This document shows, piece after piece, positions 46,986-56,331 of a stretch of DNA of 64,000 bases. Origin of the DNA: Pseudophaeobacter sp. (GTDB lineage: Bacteria > Pseudomonadota > Alphaproteobacteria > Rhodobacterales > Rhodobacteraceae); the NCBI GenBank assembly GCA_027019165.1, contig JALUXC010000024.1, positions 186,001 to 250,000 of the forward strand, in the 5' to 3' direction. The stretch's first letter is position 1, and each line of letters begins with the position of its first letter. The translations under genes were made by a program, and so were the position numbers. A model generated the notes under the pieces. The model was not told where the DNA came from. It did not search any database and was given only the letters and a program-made list of their open reading frames with translations.

Positions 46986-47513
46986 CTAATGCCGACTTGG
47001 GTAGATGCCAAACAGCGCAACAATGAAATTGATGCACAGGAAAGGCATGAGGTTGCTATGAGACCTGGACCCGCCGACAGCCGTGATCGCGTTGCTCGCC
47101 ATCTGATCGACCGGAGGGTTGGTGGCACTGTCGGAATAAGGGGAGACGTTCACGCCTTCGGCAACAACCCGCCCCTCAGGATGTTCAGAGGTTGCGAACT
47201 GTGTATTGGCGTTAAAGCTATGCGTGTGGGAAGGGAGTTGGTTGAGGGTCAAAGTCTCGTTCTCGGAACCCCCTTTTGCCCCCAGACGGCGCGGTGAAAG
47301 CCCAGGACCGGTGCCCGCGTGAATGGGGATGCGACCTCGCAAATCCGGCAGGCCAAAGGTGGTTCTGCCATCACCGCCGTAGATTGTGCCAAAGAGAGAA
47401 AACAGCGCATCGTTCTGGGACACAGCCAACAATTGACCATCGCACAAGGCCCAGCCCCGCGGCGCGAAATTCCCCGCGAACATGCGAATTTCACCTACAA
47501 AGGGTTCTGACAT
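46986..47513 (-). CDS. Phage tail collar domain protein 2 (MdpB-like)
   Basis: 175 residues, paralogous to its neighbours: SEPFVGEIRMFAGNFAPRGW, CDGQLLAVSQN, GTIYGGDGRTTFGLPDLRGR and a C-terminal SNLMPFLCINFIVALFGIYPS. The middle region (about residues 85-150) differs from the other two, as expected if it faces a variable ligand. ATG 47513 is preceded by AGGA. 19 bp downstream of copy 1. Confidence 0.93.
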   Translation of the reverse strand: MSEPFVGEIRMFAGNFAPRGWALCDGQLLAVSQNDALFSLFGTIYGGDGRTTFGLPDLRGRIPIHAGTGPGLSPRRLGAKGGSENETLTLNQLPSHTHSFNANTQFATSEHPEGRVVAEGVNVSPYSDSATNPPVDQMASNAITAVGGSRSHSNLMPFLCINFIVALFGIYPSRH

Positions 47514-47532
47514 CCTATGTCCTTTCTGAGGA

Positions 47533-48060
47533 TCAGTTGCGGGACGGGAAAAGCCCTTGCAGGGCAATGCAGAAATTCAGCGCCGTATAGGGCTGCATGT
47601 TGTTATGCGCCTGCCCCCCGCCTGCGTTCCACACCGTGCCGGAGGTCAATCTGGTTTGTGTCGCAGGATTTCGTTCAGCATATACGGCATCAGGGGCGAC
47701 CTCCGCAGCCAAAAGCGCGTTTCTTGGGGCGCTGGTATTTCCAGTCAAGGATGATGCCTTGGCCAGGTGGTCATGCTGCGGCATCTCTGCAATTGTCAAC
47801 GTGACTGTTTCCTGGCCCGTTTTCTGACCTTCGCGGTGTTCTGATCCGCCCTCGCTCCGCCCGACGTGAAGCGGCGCACGCCCCCGCAAATCCGGCAGCG
47901 CAAAGGTGGTACGCCCATCACCGCCATAAGTTGTCCCAAGCAGGGAATAAAGCGACTGATTCTGATTGATAGGCAACAACTGACCATCGCATGCGGCCCA
48001 GCCTCTTGGGGCAAAGTTAAACCCCACAATGCGGACTTCCGCGAGAAACGGCTCTGACAT
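47533..48060 (-). CDS. Phage tail collar domain protein 1 (MdpB-like)
   Basis: 175 residues: SEPFLAEVRIVGFNFAPRGW, CDGQLLPINQN, TTYGGDGRTTFALPDLRGRAPLHVG and NNMQPYTALNFCIALQGLFPSRN. First gene of the minus-strand operon of three collar proteins, a propeller and a GNAT enzyme. The G-rich GGGGGG site precedes ATG 48060. No signal peptide is seen, so surface exposure, if any, needs another route. Confidence 0.93.
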   Translation of the reverse strand: MSEPFLAEVRIVGFNFAPRGWAACDGQLLPINQNQSLYSLLGTTYGGDGRTTFALPDLRGRAPLHVGRSEGGSEHREGQKTGQETVTLTIAEMPQHDHLAKASSLTGNTSAPRNALLAAEVAPDAVYAERNPATQTRLTSGTVWNAGGGQAHNNMQPYTALNFCIALQGLFPSRN

Positions 48061-48395
48061 AATCCCCCCACATCCAAAACGGGTAAAACAAGACCTAAGC
48101 CTCATCACCGCAGATCAATCATATTCACTTGCGGCAAATTAATATCGAAATAGTCACCCAATACTCACATTGGATGGAAAGAAAAATCAACAGATAATTT
48201 CAAAAAGAAGGCAAGCTTGGCGCCTGGCGTGAGTAAACAGAAGATCAGGTCAGGAGCGCCTCTCCAGAAAGAAATTCTTGTGCTAACCATTCTTTAACAC
48301 TTAAATCACGAAGACCAGAATCTGTCACTGCTCAGGGTTGTTTGTCAGCCGAAACGTGGCAATGAAATAGTTACGATTACAGTTTGGACCCAAGC
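48061..48395. other. Shared upstream region of tail-collar operon and autotransporter (335 bp)
   Basis: An AT-rich divergent regulatory region between the collar operon and the giant autotransporter. It contains a near-CtrA motif (48283-48298) and several short A/T-rich runs; no ORF recognised. Confidence 0.6.
48283..48298 (+). promoter_or_regulatory. Near-consensus CtrA-type box
   Basis: CTAA-N7-TTAAC, one mismatch from the CtrA consensus TTAA-N7-TTAAC, 98 bp upstream of the autotransporter ATG. CtrA often controls surface and motility genes in Rhodobacterales; functional status unknown. Confidence 0.4.
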
Positions 48396-51300
48396 ATGAT
48401 TGGCCTTTGCCGCAGCGCTCTCATCAACACTCAAAGCAAGGCTGCGGCTGGACAGTCACGCTTAACTCAGATTGCATCGACACTGGCACTGGCCTTCCTG
48501 TTCGTGGTCTTCCTTCTCCCTGTTTCTGCGCACGCTGACTTCACATCCTGCCCAACGACCACCTCTGCCGGTGATACCCTTATCTCGAACCTTACGGTTG
48601 ATGAATGCACCCTTGAAAGCGCCGCAGCCGGATCGGCTGGGGACGACGATTTGATCCAGATACAAATCAATGGATCAAATACGAACTTTTTCATATGGGA
48701 CTCCGGCCCTAACGACGCCAGAGATCTTGTTTTTACGGTGAATAACGGCTCTCCTCAGGGCACCCTCGATACAGACTCAGACCCAACCATCGTCACGGAT
48801 TGCTCATCGGGGTGTGTTGTATCAGGAACTCATGGCGGCACGCCATTTTCGTTTACCTACACGCAATCCGGTGGCTCCGGTACGGTTGCCCCACCAGCCT
48901 CTGACGCAGAGATTGATGATCTCACCTCATCCACCACAAATACCATCGCCGATGGCGGCACCGATGCCATCGCAGCGGCCATCGACAGCGGCACAGCCAC
49001 AACCATCACCTATACCGTCGCCAACAGCGGCTCGGGGCCGCTGAACCTCTCGGCGCTCAACATGGGCACGCCTACCAATGCGAGCCTTGGAACAACCACC
49101 ATTGTCACCAGCACTGTGGCGGCGGGTGGTTCCGAGGCGGGCGCCATCAGCATCACCTTTACCCCCTCATCCACCTCAGATGGTGCCAGTTTCTCGGTCC
49201 CCTTCAGCTTCACCACAAATGACGCCGAGGACGGCACCGATGAGACCACTTTCAACGTCACCATCACCGGCACGATAAATGTCAAGGCCGAGATCGACAA
49301 TCTCACCTCATCGACAACCAACTCTGTTGCTGACGGCGGAACAGATGCCATTGCAGCGGCCATCGACAGCGGCACAGCAACAACCGTCACCTATACCGTC
49401 GCCAACAGCGGATCGGGGCCACTGAACCTCGTGGCGCTTTCCCCCGGCACCCCAACCAACGCAAGCTTTGGCACAACCTCCATCGTCACCAGCACCGTGG
49501 CGGCGGGTGGATCCGAGGCGGGCGCCATTAGCATCACCTTCACGCCAAACTCCACCACCGATGGCGCCAGCTTCTCCGTTCCCTTCAGCTTCACCACCAA
49601 TGACGCCGAAGACGGAACAGATGAGACAACCTTCAACGTCACCATCACCGGCACCATCAACGCCAAGGCCGAGATCGACAATCTCACCTCATCGACCACC
49701 AATTTCATCGCGGATGGCGGCACCGACGCTATTGCCGGCGCTATCGACAGCGGCACCGCGACCACCATCACCTATCAGGTTGCCAACAGCGGCTCCGGGC
49801 CGCTCAACCTCTCGGCGCTTTCCCCTGGCACCCCAACCAACGCAAGCTTTGGCACAACCTCCATCGTCACCAGCACCGTCGCCGCGGGCGGCTCCGAGGC
49901 GGGCGCCATCAGCATCACCTTCACGCCAAACTCCACCACCGATGGCGCCAGCTTCTCGGTCCCCTTCAGCTTCACCACAAATGACGCCGAGGACGGAACC
50001 GATGAGACCACCTTCAACGTCACCATCACCGGCACCATCAACGCCAAGGCCGAGATCGACAATCTCACCTCATCGACCACCAATTTCATCGCGGATGGCG
50101 GCACCGATGCTATTGCCGGCGCCGTCGACAGCGGCACCGCGACCACCGTCACCTATCAGGTTGCCAACAGCGGCTCCGGGCCCCTCAACCTTTCGGCCCT
50201 CACCCAAGGCACGCCCACAAACGCCAGCTTTGGCACAACCTCCATCGTCACCAGCACCGTGGCGGCGGGTGGCTCCGAGGCGGGCGCCATCAGCATCACC
50301 TTCACGCCAAACTCCACCACCGATGGCGCCAGCTTCTCGGTCCCCTTCAGCTTCACCACCAATGACGCCGGAGACGGCACCGACGAGACCACTTTCAACG
50401 TCACAATCACCGGCACCATCAACGCCAAGGCCGAGATCGACAATCTCGCCTCGTCAACCACCAACGCGGTCGCCGACGGCGGAACAGACGCCATCGCGGC
50501 GGCCATCGACAGCGGCACCGCGACCACCATCACCTATACCGTCGCCAACAGCGGCTCCGGGCCCCTCAACCTCTCCGCCCTCACCCAAGGCACCCCAACC
50601 AACGCAAGCTTTGGCACCACCTCGATTGTCACCAGCACCGTCGCCGCGGGCGGATCCGAGGCCGGGGCCATCAGCATCACCTTCTCCCCAAGCTCCACCA
50701 CCGATGGTGCCAGCTTCTCCGTCCCCTTCAGCTTCACCACCAATGACGCCGGAGACGGCACCGACGAGACCACTTTCAACGTCACAATCACCGGCACCAT
50801 CAACGCCAAGGCCGAGATCGACAATCTCGCCTCGTCAACCACCAACGCGGTCGCCGACGGCGGCACGGATGCCATCGCAGCGGCCATCGACAGCGGCACA
50901 GCCACAACCATCACCTATACCGTCGCCAACAGCGGCTCCGGGCCCCTCAACCTCTCCGCCCTCACCCAAGGCACGCCCACAAACGCCAGCTTTGGCACAA
51001 CCTCCATCGTCACCAGCACCGTGGCGGCGGGTGGATCCGAGGCCGGGGCCATCAGCATCACCTTCACGCCAAACTCCACCACCGACGGCGCCAGCTTCTC
51101 GGTTCCCTTCAGCTTCACCACAAATGACGCCGAGGACGGAACAGATGAGACCACTTTCAACGTCACAATCACCGGCACCATCAACGCCAAGGCCGAGATC
51201 GACAATCTCACCTCATCGACCACCAACTCTGTTGCAGACGGCGGCACGGATGCCATCGCAGCGGCCATCGACAGCGGCACAGCCACAACCATCACCTATA

Positions 51301-54300
51301 CCGTCGCCAACAGCGGCACCGGGCCGCTGAACCTATCGGCCCTCACCCAAGGCACGCCCACAAACGCCAGCTTTGGCACCACCTCCATCGTCACCAGCAC
51401 CGTGGCGGCGGGTGGATCCGAGGCCGGGGCCATCAGCATCACCTTCACGCCAAACTCCACCACCGACGGCGCCAGCTTCTCGGTTCCCTTCAGCTTCACC
51501 ACAAATGACGCCGAGGACGGAACAGATGAGACCACTTTCAACGTCACAATCACCGGCACCATCAACGCCAAGGCCGAGATCGACAATCTCACCTCATCGA
51601 CCACCAACTCTGTTGCAGACGGCGGCACGGATGCCATCGCAGCGGCCATCGACAGCGGCACAGCCACAACCATCACCTATACCGTCGCCAACAGCGGCAC
51701 CGGGCCGCTGAACCTATCGGCCCTCACCCAAGGCACGCCCACAAACGCCAGCTTTGGCACCACCTCCATCGTCACCAGCACCGTGGCGGCGGGTGGCTCC
51801 GAGGCGGGCGCCATCAGCATCACCTTTACCCCCTCTTCCACCTCAGATGGTGCCAGCTTCTCCGTCCCCTTCAGCTTCACCACCAATGACGCCGAGGACG
51901 GAACAGATGAGACCACCTTCAACGTCACAATCACCGGCACCATCAACGCCAAGGCCGAGATCGACAATCTCACCTCGTCAACCACCAATTCCGTCGCAAA
52001 TGGCGGAACTGACGATCAGAGCAGTCAACCTGCAGGGGTTGCGGCAACTGTCACGTATACTGTGACCAATTCGGGAGTAGCGGACCTTACATTGGCGACT
52101 GCCAGTTCCTCGAACCTGACCAATGTCACGGTGAATTCCATCAGCGCTCCGGCATCCAGCGTGGTTGCCGCAGGTGGTGGGACCACGGAGTTTGACGTTC
52201 AATATACGCCCACCGCGCCCGGAGCCTTTTCATTCGACGTTTCCTTCACCAACAATGACAGTGACGAGAACCCGTTCAGCTTTACCATCAGCGGCACCGC
52301 AACAACCGCACCCGGCTTTAGCCAGGCGTTTTCTCCAGGCACAATTGCGGGAGGGGCTACATCGACCGTGACCTTCACGATCGACAACACCTCGAATGGA
52401 GCTGCGGCCACGAGCCTCAACTTTTCCAACACATTGCCTGCGGGCCTGTTGGTGGCGTCGCCTGCAAACGCGGCAACCACCTGCACCGGCGGAACTCTGA
52501 CAGCAACCAGTGGAACAGCAACCGTCAGTTATTCTGGTGGTTCGGTAGGATCGACCGCAAGCTGCACGGTATCGGTCGATGTGACCGGCTCGTCAGACGG
52601 GGCCTATCTCAACGCCACCGGGTCACTGACATCCAGCCTCGGGACCTCGGGAAGTTCCTCTGCGACCTTGACCGTGGCCTCCCCTGAAATTGACATTCAG
52701 CGGCCTGCCTCAACCTCTATCGCCAGTGGCGGCAGCGATCCCCAGGGGAGCCTGACGGCAGGCGATCAGCAAACGCTGACATACACGATCGCGAACGAAG
52801 GCAATGCGACACTTACGATATCGGGCACGCCCAGCGCGGGTTCGACCAGCAACGTCACGATCGATTCCATCTCAGCGCCGGGATCCACTTCGATTGCGGC
52901 AAGTGCGACGACAACCTTCACTGTTCTTTATACGCCGACTGTAGATGGTGCCTTTTCCTTTGACCTAACCATATCCAGCGATGATGCGGATGAAGGCAGC
53001 TATTCAATCACCGTGAGCGGCACCGCTGTGGGCACGGCCGGGTTTTCCCTCGGGTCCGCAGGGAGCGGGTCGCTGACGGACGGCAGCACTGACACAATTT
53101 CCGGGGTAGCTCCTGCCGGAAGCCCCAATGTGATCAGCTACACCATCACCAACCCGGGCACAGCGCCCCTCAATGTCGTGACGCCAACCGTGGCCGCGAA
53201 TATCTCAAATGAAAGCAACGTCGTCATCAACAGCATCACAGTGGCCTCCAACTCGGTAGCAAGTGCTGGCGGAACCACAACGCTTGAGATCTCATATTCT
53301 CCGGTGCAAAGCGGAGCGTACAGCTTTGATGTGACCCTCTTCTTTTCCCTGTCGGCGGGGGCGCCGTCCGGCACGTCGCAAACAGGCGACGGAAGGCTTT
53401 TGTCCACTAGCTCATTCAATTTCACGGTCGCCGGCACGGCAAGCGGCACGCCTGAGATCGACGTTTCCTCATCAGCCAGCGGAGCGATCACGGATGGTGG
53501 AACAGATACTGTTTCCTCTCCGGTTGACGCTGGCGCAGCAGCTACACTGACCTATACGATCACGAACTCGGGCACTGACACGCTCACCCTCACGACGCCT
53601 ACGGTCAGCAGCAGTATTAGCGCAGCAAGCAATGTGACCGTGAACAGCATGACGCTGGACTCAACTTCTCTGGCTGCAGGCGGCGGTACGGCGACGCTCA
53701 CCCTGATCTATTCGCCGACATCCAGCGGTGCCTATGGCTTTGATATGAGCCTTGCCAACAATGACGCGGACGAAAACCCCTTTAATGTCAGCATTAGCGG
53801 CACGGCGCAATTTGTTGCCAGCGGGTTGCAGATCACCTCAGGATCAGGTCAAAGCGCAGAAATCAACCAGTCATTCGGAGCCCCGCTTGTGGTCATGGCA
53901 ACCACGGCTGGCGGCGTTGGCGTCCCCGGCGTGGCCGTGACCTTTTCCGCCCCTGCGACCGGCGCATCGCTGATCTTTGCCAGCACGGGCACCAATAGCG
54001 AAACCGTAACCACCGGAGCCGACGGCTCAGCGACCAGTTCGGGACTGACGGCAAACGCGATCGCCTCCACCTATCAGGGCAGCCAAACCTTGGCCCCCTA
54101 CACCGTAACAGCCAGCGCGCCCGGATTGACCAGTGTTTCCTTTTCGATGACCAACACCCGCAACGATGCGGCTGACATCCGCAAAACGCAGGAAGTGATT
54201 GCCTCCTTCGTGACCGGAAGGGCCAATTCTATTGTGTCGAACCAACCCGATCTGGTCTCACGCCTGACCAGCGGTGCATCGGGGCGTCAGAGCGGAGTGA

Positions 54301-55385
54301 ACCGGCTGAATTTCAACGCTACATCAGGCGCACATTCAGGTAGTTTCCACTTTAGCTACCGCGCCTTTGCAGAAGAGCTGCGGCGCAAAAACGACGCCAC
54401 GGCCTGGCGCTCTTCCCTCAGACCCTCAACCAAACAGATGATCGCTAAGGGAGATCGCAGATCAGTTTCCTATGACGTGAAACCTGAAGCCCCTTTTGAC
54501 AACGCCCCACAAATAGCTTCGGCATTCTCCGGCCAAGCTGGCAAGCCACAGGTGGGCCGCGCGCTGAACGCTCCCGACACCACTGAAGACATGTCGGGGC
54601 AATCGGCCTGGACAGGTTGGGATTTCTGGGCTCAGGGCACGTACGCCATCAGCAAGAACATCAACTCAGAAAGCAAATCCGGCCTGGTGTTTGCTGGTGT
54701 CGACTACCGCAGATCTGATCGCGTGGTTGTTGGTGTGATGGGGCAACTCGACTTCACTGAAGAAAAGAACGGCGCCGCCAACACCTCTGCAAAGGGGCTT
54801 GGCTGGATGGTCGGCCCCTATGCTGTCATTCGCCTGCAGGAAAACCTCTTCCTCGACGCTTCGGCAACCTACGGCCGCTCCCGGAATACGGTGAACGCGC
54901 TGGGGCTTTTTGAAGATGATTTTGACACGGAGCGTGTCCTCGTGCAGGCGGGTTTGACCGGAGATTTCAAAGCCACTCCGACTTTGACTGTCAGCCCATT
55001 TGCGCGACTCACCTACTATCATGAGACTCAAAAGAGCTATGTCGACTCTTTGGGGCGTACAATCCCGTCGCAGGATTTTGATCTGGGGCGCCTGGAGTTT
55101 GGCCCCAAATTCTCATGGCAGATCAATCACGGGAATGGAGCGCAGTTCTCCCCCCATGTCGCCTTCTCCGGCATCTACGATTTCAACAAATTGCAGGATA
55201 GCAACCCGACCGATGCCACGCTTGCGTCATCTGACTCCGATTTCAGAGGACGTTTGGAGGCAGGGGCAACGTGGTTCATACCTGATCGCAATATCAAAAT
55301 CTCCATGGACGGGTTCTATGACGGGATCGGGGCCTCAGGCTTTGAATCCTACGGCGCCTCTCTGAGTTTTCGGATGCCATTCTGA
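48396..55385 (+). CDS. Giant repeat autotransporter (choice-of-anchor/Ig-like passenger, C-terminal beta-barrel)
   Basis: 2,329 residues. Signal peptide about residues 20-46 (LALAFLFVVFLLPVSAHA). Residues 172-1187 are eight exact 127-residue repeats, each AEIDNLTSSTTN...TITGTINAK (Asn/Thr/Ser/Gly-rich, Cys-free, anchored by ITYTVANSG and SFSVPFSFTTNDAEDGTDETTF). A ninth unit is divergent, followed by DUF11-like and further choice-of-anchor-D modules (FSFTISGT...), an Ig/Big-1-like stretch from about 1810 and a linker. The end (about 2069-2329) is an autotransporter barrel finishing in Phe. Exported through Sec and expected to anchor in the outer membrane as an adhesin or surface layer. The start ATG 48396 has only a weak ribosome-binding site; a TTG 12 bases earlier is in frame. 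Confidence 0.93.
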   Translation: MIGLCRSALINTQSKAAAGQSRLTQIASTLALAFLFVVFLLPVSAHADFTSCPTTTSAGDTLISNLTVDECTLESAAAGSAGDDDLIQIQINGSNTNFFIWDSGPNDARDLVFTVNNGSPQGTLDTDSDPTIVTDCSSGCVVSGTHGGTPFSFTYTQSGGSGTVAPPASDAEIDDLTSSTTNTIADGGTDAIAAAIDSGTATTITYTVANSGSGPLNLSALNMGTPTNASLGTTTIVTSTVAAGGSEAGAISITFTPSSTSDGASFSVPFSFTTNDAEDGTDETTFNVTITGTINVKAEIDNLTSSTTNSVADGGTDAIAAAIDSGTATTVTYTVANSGSGPLNLVALSPGTPTNASFGTTSIVTSTVAAGGSEAGAISITFTPNSTTDGASFSVPFSFTTNDAEDGTDETTFNVTITGTINAKAEIDNLTSSTTNFIADGGTDAIAGAIDSGTATTITYQVANSGSGPLNLSALSPGTPTNASFGTTSIVTSTVAAGGSEAGAISITFTPNSTTDGASFSVPFSFTTNDAEDGTDETTFNVTITGTINAKAEIDNLTSSTTNFIADGGTDAIAGAVDSGTATTVTYQVANSGSGPLNLSALTQGTPTNASFGTTSIVTSTVAAGGSEAGAISITFTPNSTTDGASFSVPFSFTTNDAGDGTDETTFNVTITGTINAKAEIDNLASSTTNAVADGGTDAIAAAIDSGTATTITYTVANSGSGPLNLSALTQGTPTNASFGTTSIVTSTVAAGGSEAGAISITFSPSSTTDGASFSVPFSFTTNDAGDGTDETTFNVTITGTINAKAEIDNLASSTTNAVADGGTDAIAAAIDSGTATTITYTVANSGSGPLNLSALTQGTPTNASFGTTSIVTSTVAAGGSEAGAISITFTPNSTTDGASFSVPFSFTTNDAEDGTDETTFNVTITGTINAKAEIDNLTSSTTNSVADGGTDAIAAAIDSGTATTITYTVANSGTGPLNLSALTQGTPTNASFGTTSIVTSTVAAGGSEAGAISITFTPNSTTDGASFSVPFSFTTNDAEDGTDETTFNVTITGTINAKAEIDNLTSSTTNSVADGGTDAIAAAIDSGTATTITYTVANSGTGPLNLSALTQGTPTNASFGTTSIVTSTVAAGGSEAGAISITFTPSSTSDGASFSVPFSFTTNDAEDGTDETTFNVTITGTINAKAEIDNLTSSTTNSVANGGTDDQSSQPAGVAATVTYTVTNSGVADLTLATASSSNLTNVTVNSISAPASSVVAAGGGTTEFDVQYTPTAPGAFSFDVSFTNNDSDENPFSFTISGTATTAPGFSQAFSPGTIAGGATSTVTFTIDNTSNGAAATSLNFSNTLPAGLLVASPANAATTCTGGTLTATSGTATVSYSGGSVGSTASCTVSVDVTGSSDGAYLNATGSLTSSLGTSGSSSATLTVASPEIDIQRPASTSIASGGSDPQGSLTAGDQQTLTYTIANEGNATLTISGTPSAGSTSNVTIDSISAPGSTSIAASATTTFTVLYTPTVDGAFSFDLTISSDDADEGSYSITVSGTAVGTAGFSLGSAGSGSLTDGSTDTISGVAPAGSPNVISYTITNPGTAPLNVVTPTVAANISNESNVVINSITVASNSVASAGGTTTLEISYSPVQSGAYSFDVTLFFSLSAGAPSGTSQTGDGRLLSTSSFNFTVAGTASGTPEIDVSSSASGAITDGGTDTVSSPVDAGAAATLTYTITNSGTDTLTLTTPTVSSSISAASNVTVNSMTLDSTSLAAGGGTATLTLIYSPTSSGAYGFDMSLANNDADENPFNVSISGTAQFVASGLQITSGSGQSAEINQSFGAPLVVMATTAGGVGVPGVAVTFSAPATGASLIFASTGTNSETVTTGADGSATSSGLTANAIASTYQGSQTLAPYTVTASAPGLTSVSFSMTNTRNDAADIRKTQEVIASFVTGRANSIVSNQPDLVSRLTSGASGRQSGVNRLNFNATSGAHSGSFHFSYRAFAEELRRKNDATAWRSSLRPSTKQMIAKGDRRSVSYDVKPEAPFDNAPQIASAFSGQAGKPQVGRALNAPDTTEDMSGQSAWTGWDFWAQGTYAISKNINSESKSGLVFAGVDYRRSDRVVVGVMGQLDFTEEKNGAANTSAKGLGWMVGPYAVIRLQENLFLDASATYGRSRNTVNALGLFEDDFDTERVLVQAGLTGDFKATPTLTVSPFARLTYYHETQKSYVDSLGRTIPSQDFDLGRLEFGPKFSWQINHGNGAQFSPHVAFSGIYDFNKLQDSNPTDATLASSDSDFRGRLEAGATWFIPDRNIKISMDGFYDGIGASGFESYGASLSFRMPF
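48909..51956 (+). repeat. Eight head-to-tail 381-bp repeats in the autotransporter gene
   Basis: Units begin at 48909, 49290, 49671, 50052, 50433, 50814, 51195 and 51576, a constant 381-bp period with no indel, and a divergent ninth starts at 51957. Units differ by scattered, mostly synonymous bases. Units 7 and 8 are identical over the first 221 bp; units 6 and 7 share their last third; unit 8's end resembles unit 1. This mosaic indicates recombination or gene conversion between units. Confidence 0.97.
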
Positions 55386-56331
55386 TCTGCCTGTATTGGC
55401 AGTCAATTGAGCCCCTTTGCCAGGAAACCGGCGGAGCGGTTCAATCTTTGGACCTGCCCGCCCACCAAGCTCAAAAAACCAAGGGGCACTTGGTCAAAAC
55501 ACACAAAAGGAATGAAAAGGTGGTGGGTTTTGCCCACTTCGAATTCCGGGCATCTTTGGTTTGAACTCCCCGCGCCAGGCGCAAACCACTGATTTTTCGG
55601 GAAAGGAAAACCTTTTTGCTTGGTAAGTTTTGGCCACCTGCGAAAGCAAAACCGTTTCAATCCAGTTCTCGGAAGCGATGAACACTTCCATAGGAAACGC
55701 CGTGTTTCCCGTCTTTGTTATTTTGAATAGCCCGAGTCCGCGGGCCCCTTGCCGAAAGAGCCGACCTTCGCCCAACTCAAAATAATGCAGCGCGGCCCCC
55801 TCTTTTTTGCCGTATTTTCATAGCACGGCCGAAGAGGCGCGCCCTCCGGCCTGCGCGACGCCATCCGCCTCCGCGCATTCTTGGTACAACTCCCTGACCT
55901 GGACGCGCGGTGGCGACTCGGCGCGTGTGCACCGCCCGCGCTTCGCCTGACCGCGCAGATCCATCGAGCACCACCATCCGACCTCTGCCTGAATTTTTGC
56001 CATGCACGCGAATTTTCGCTCGCATTGCGGGCAGAATGCTGCCGCGCAGCGATTTTTCTGCACGCGCACAGAGGACAGCTACAATTTCTTGGGTTTAGCG
56101 TGATGCCACGAGGCAAGCGATTGCACCCTGCGCAAGACAGGCACAGGCACGCGCCTCGCCATGGGCGGCGCATCATCCAAAAGGCGCGCCTCCCCTAAAT
56201 CCAAAGGACTGCCCAAGCCGGGCGGCCAAGACGACAAACCGGAGTAGAAGCAGGCAGCGCCCTATGCGCAGGTCATTGCTCCCTTTTTCAACCGCACGCC
56301 ACAAACCGCGTGCGGACAAGGAGGGTATGTA
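55386..56331. other. Long intergenic region (946 bp) after autotransporter
   Basis: No convincing gene. It contains a weak 5-bp plus-strand hairpin just after the stop (55387-55402), a minus-strand terminator (55473-55494), and an in-frame 28-codon upstream ORF (56161-56247) before the dioxygenase gene. Short ORFs on both strands lack ribosome-binding sites and coding character. Confidence 0.6.
55473..55494 (-). terminator. Minus-strand terminator with no known upstream gene
   Basis: ACCAAG and CTTGGT (6 bp) around a 5-nt loop, followed on the minus strand by six T. It implies a minus-strand transcript reaching here from about 55.5-56.3 kb. Confidence 0.5.

Noticed and set aside
44292-48060. 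Prophage remnant
   Set aside because: Tail-collar domains occur outside phages (MdpB-type) and no capsid, portal, terminase, integrase or lysis gene is present.
49468-51330. 620-aa Pro/Ser/Ala-rich ORF in the second plus frame
   Set aside because: Frame-shifted reading of the same repeats, low complexity, no start signal.
48909-51956. CRISPR or satellite array
   Set aside because: The repeats are 381 bp, contiguous with no spacers and in frame with a protein, so they are coding repeats.
49010-51988. Seven antisense ORFs of 103-126 aa, one per repeat, on the minus strand
   Set aside because: They have the same 381-bp period as the repeats and arise because the codon bias of the repeats leaves the opposite strand free of stops. 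No ribosome-binding sites or start conservation.
55403-56176. Small overlapping ORFs on both strands (85-152 aa) in the long gap
   Set aside because: Compositionally biased, no Shine-Dalgarno, mutually overlapping and none with a recognisable domain.
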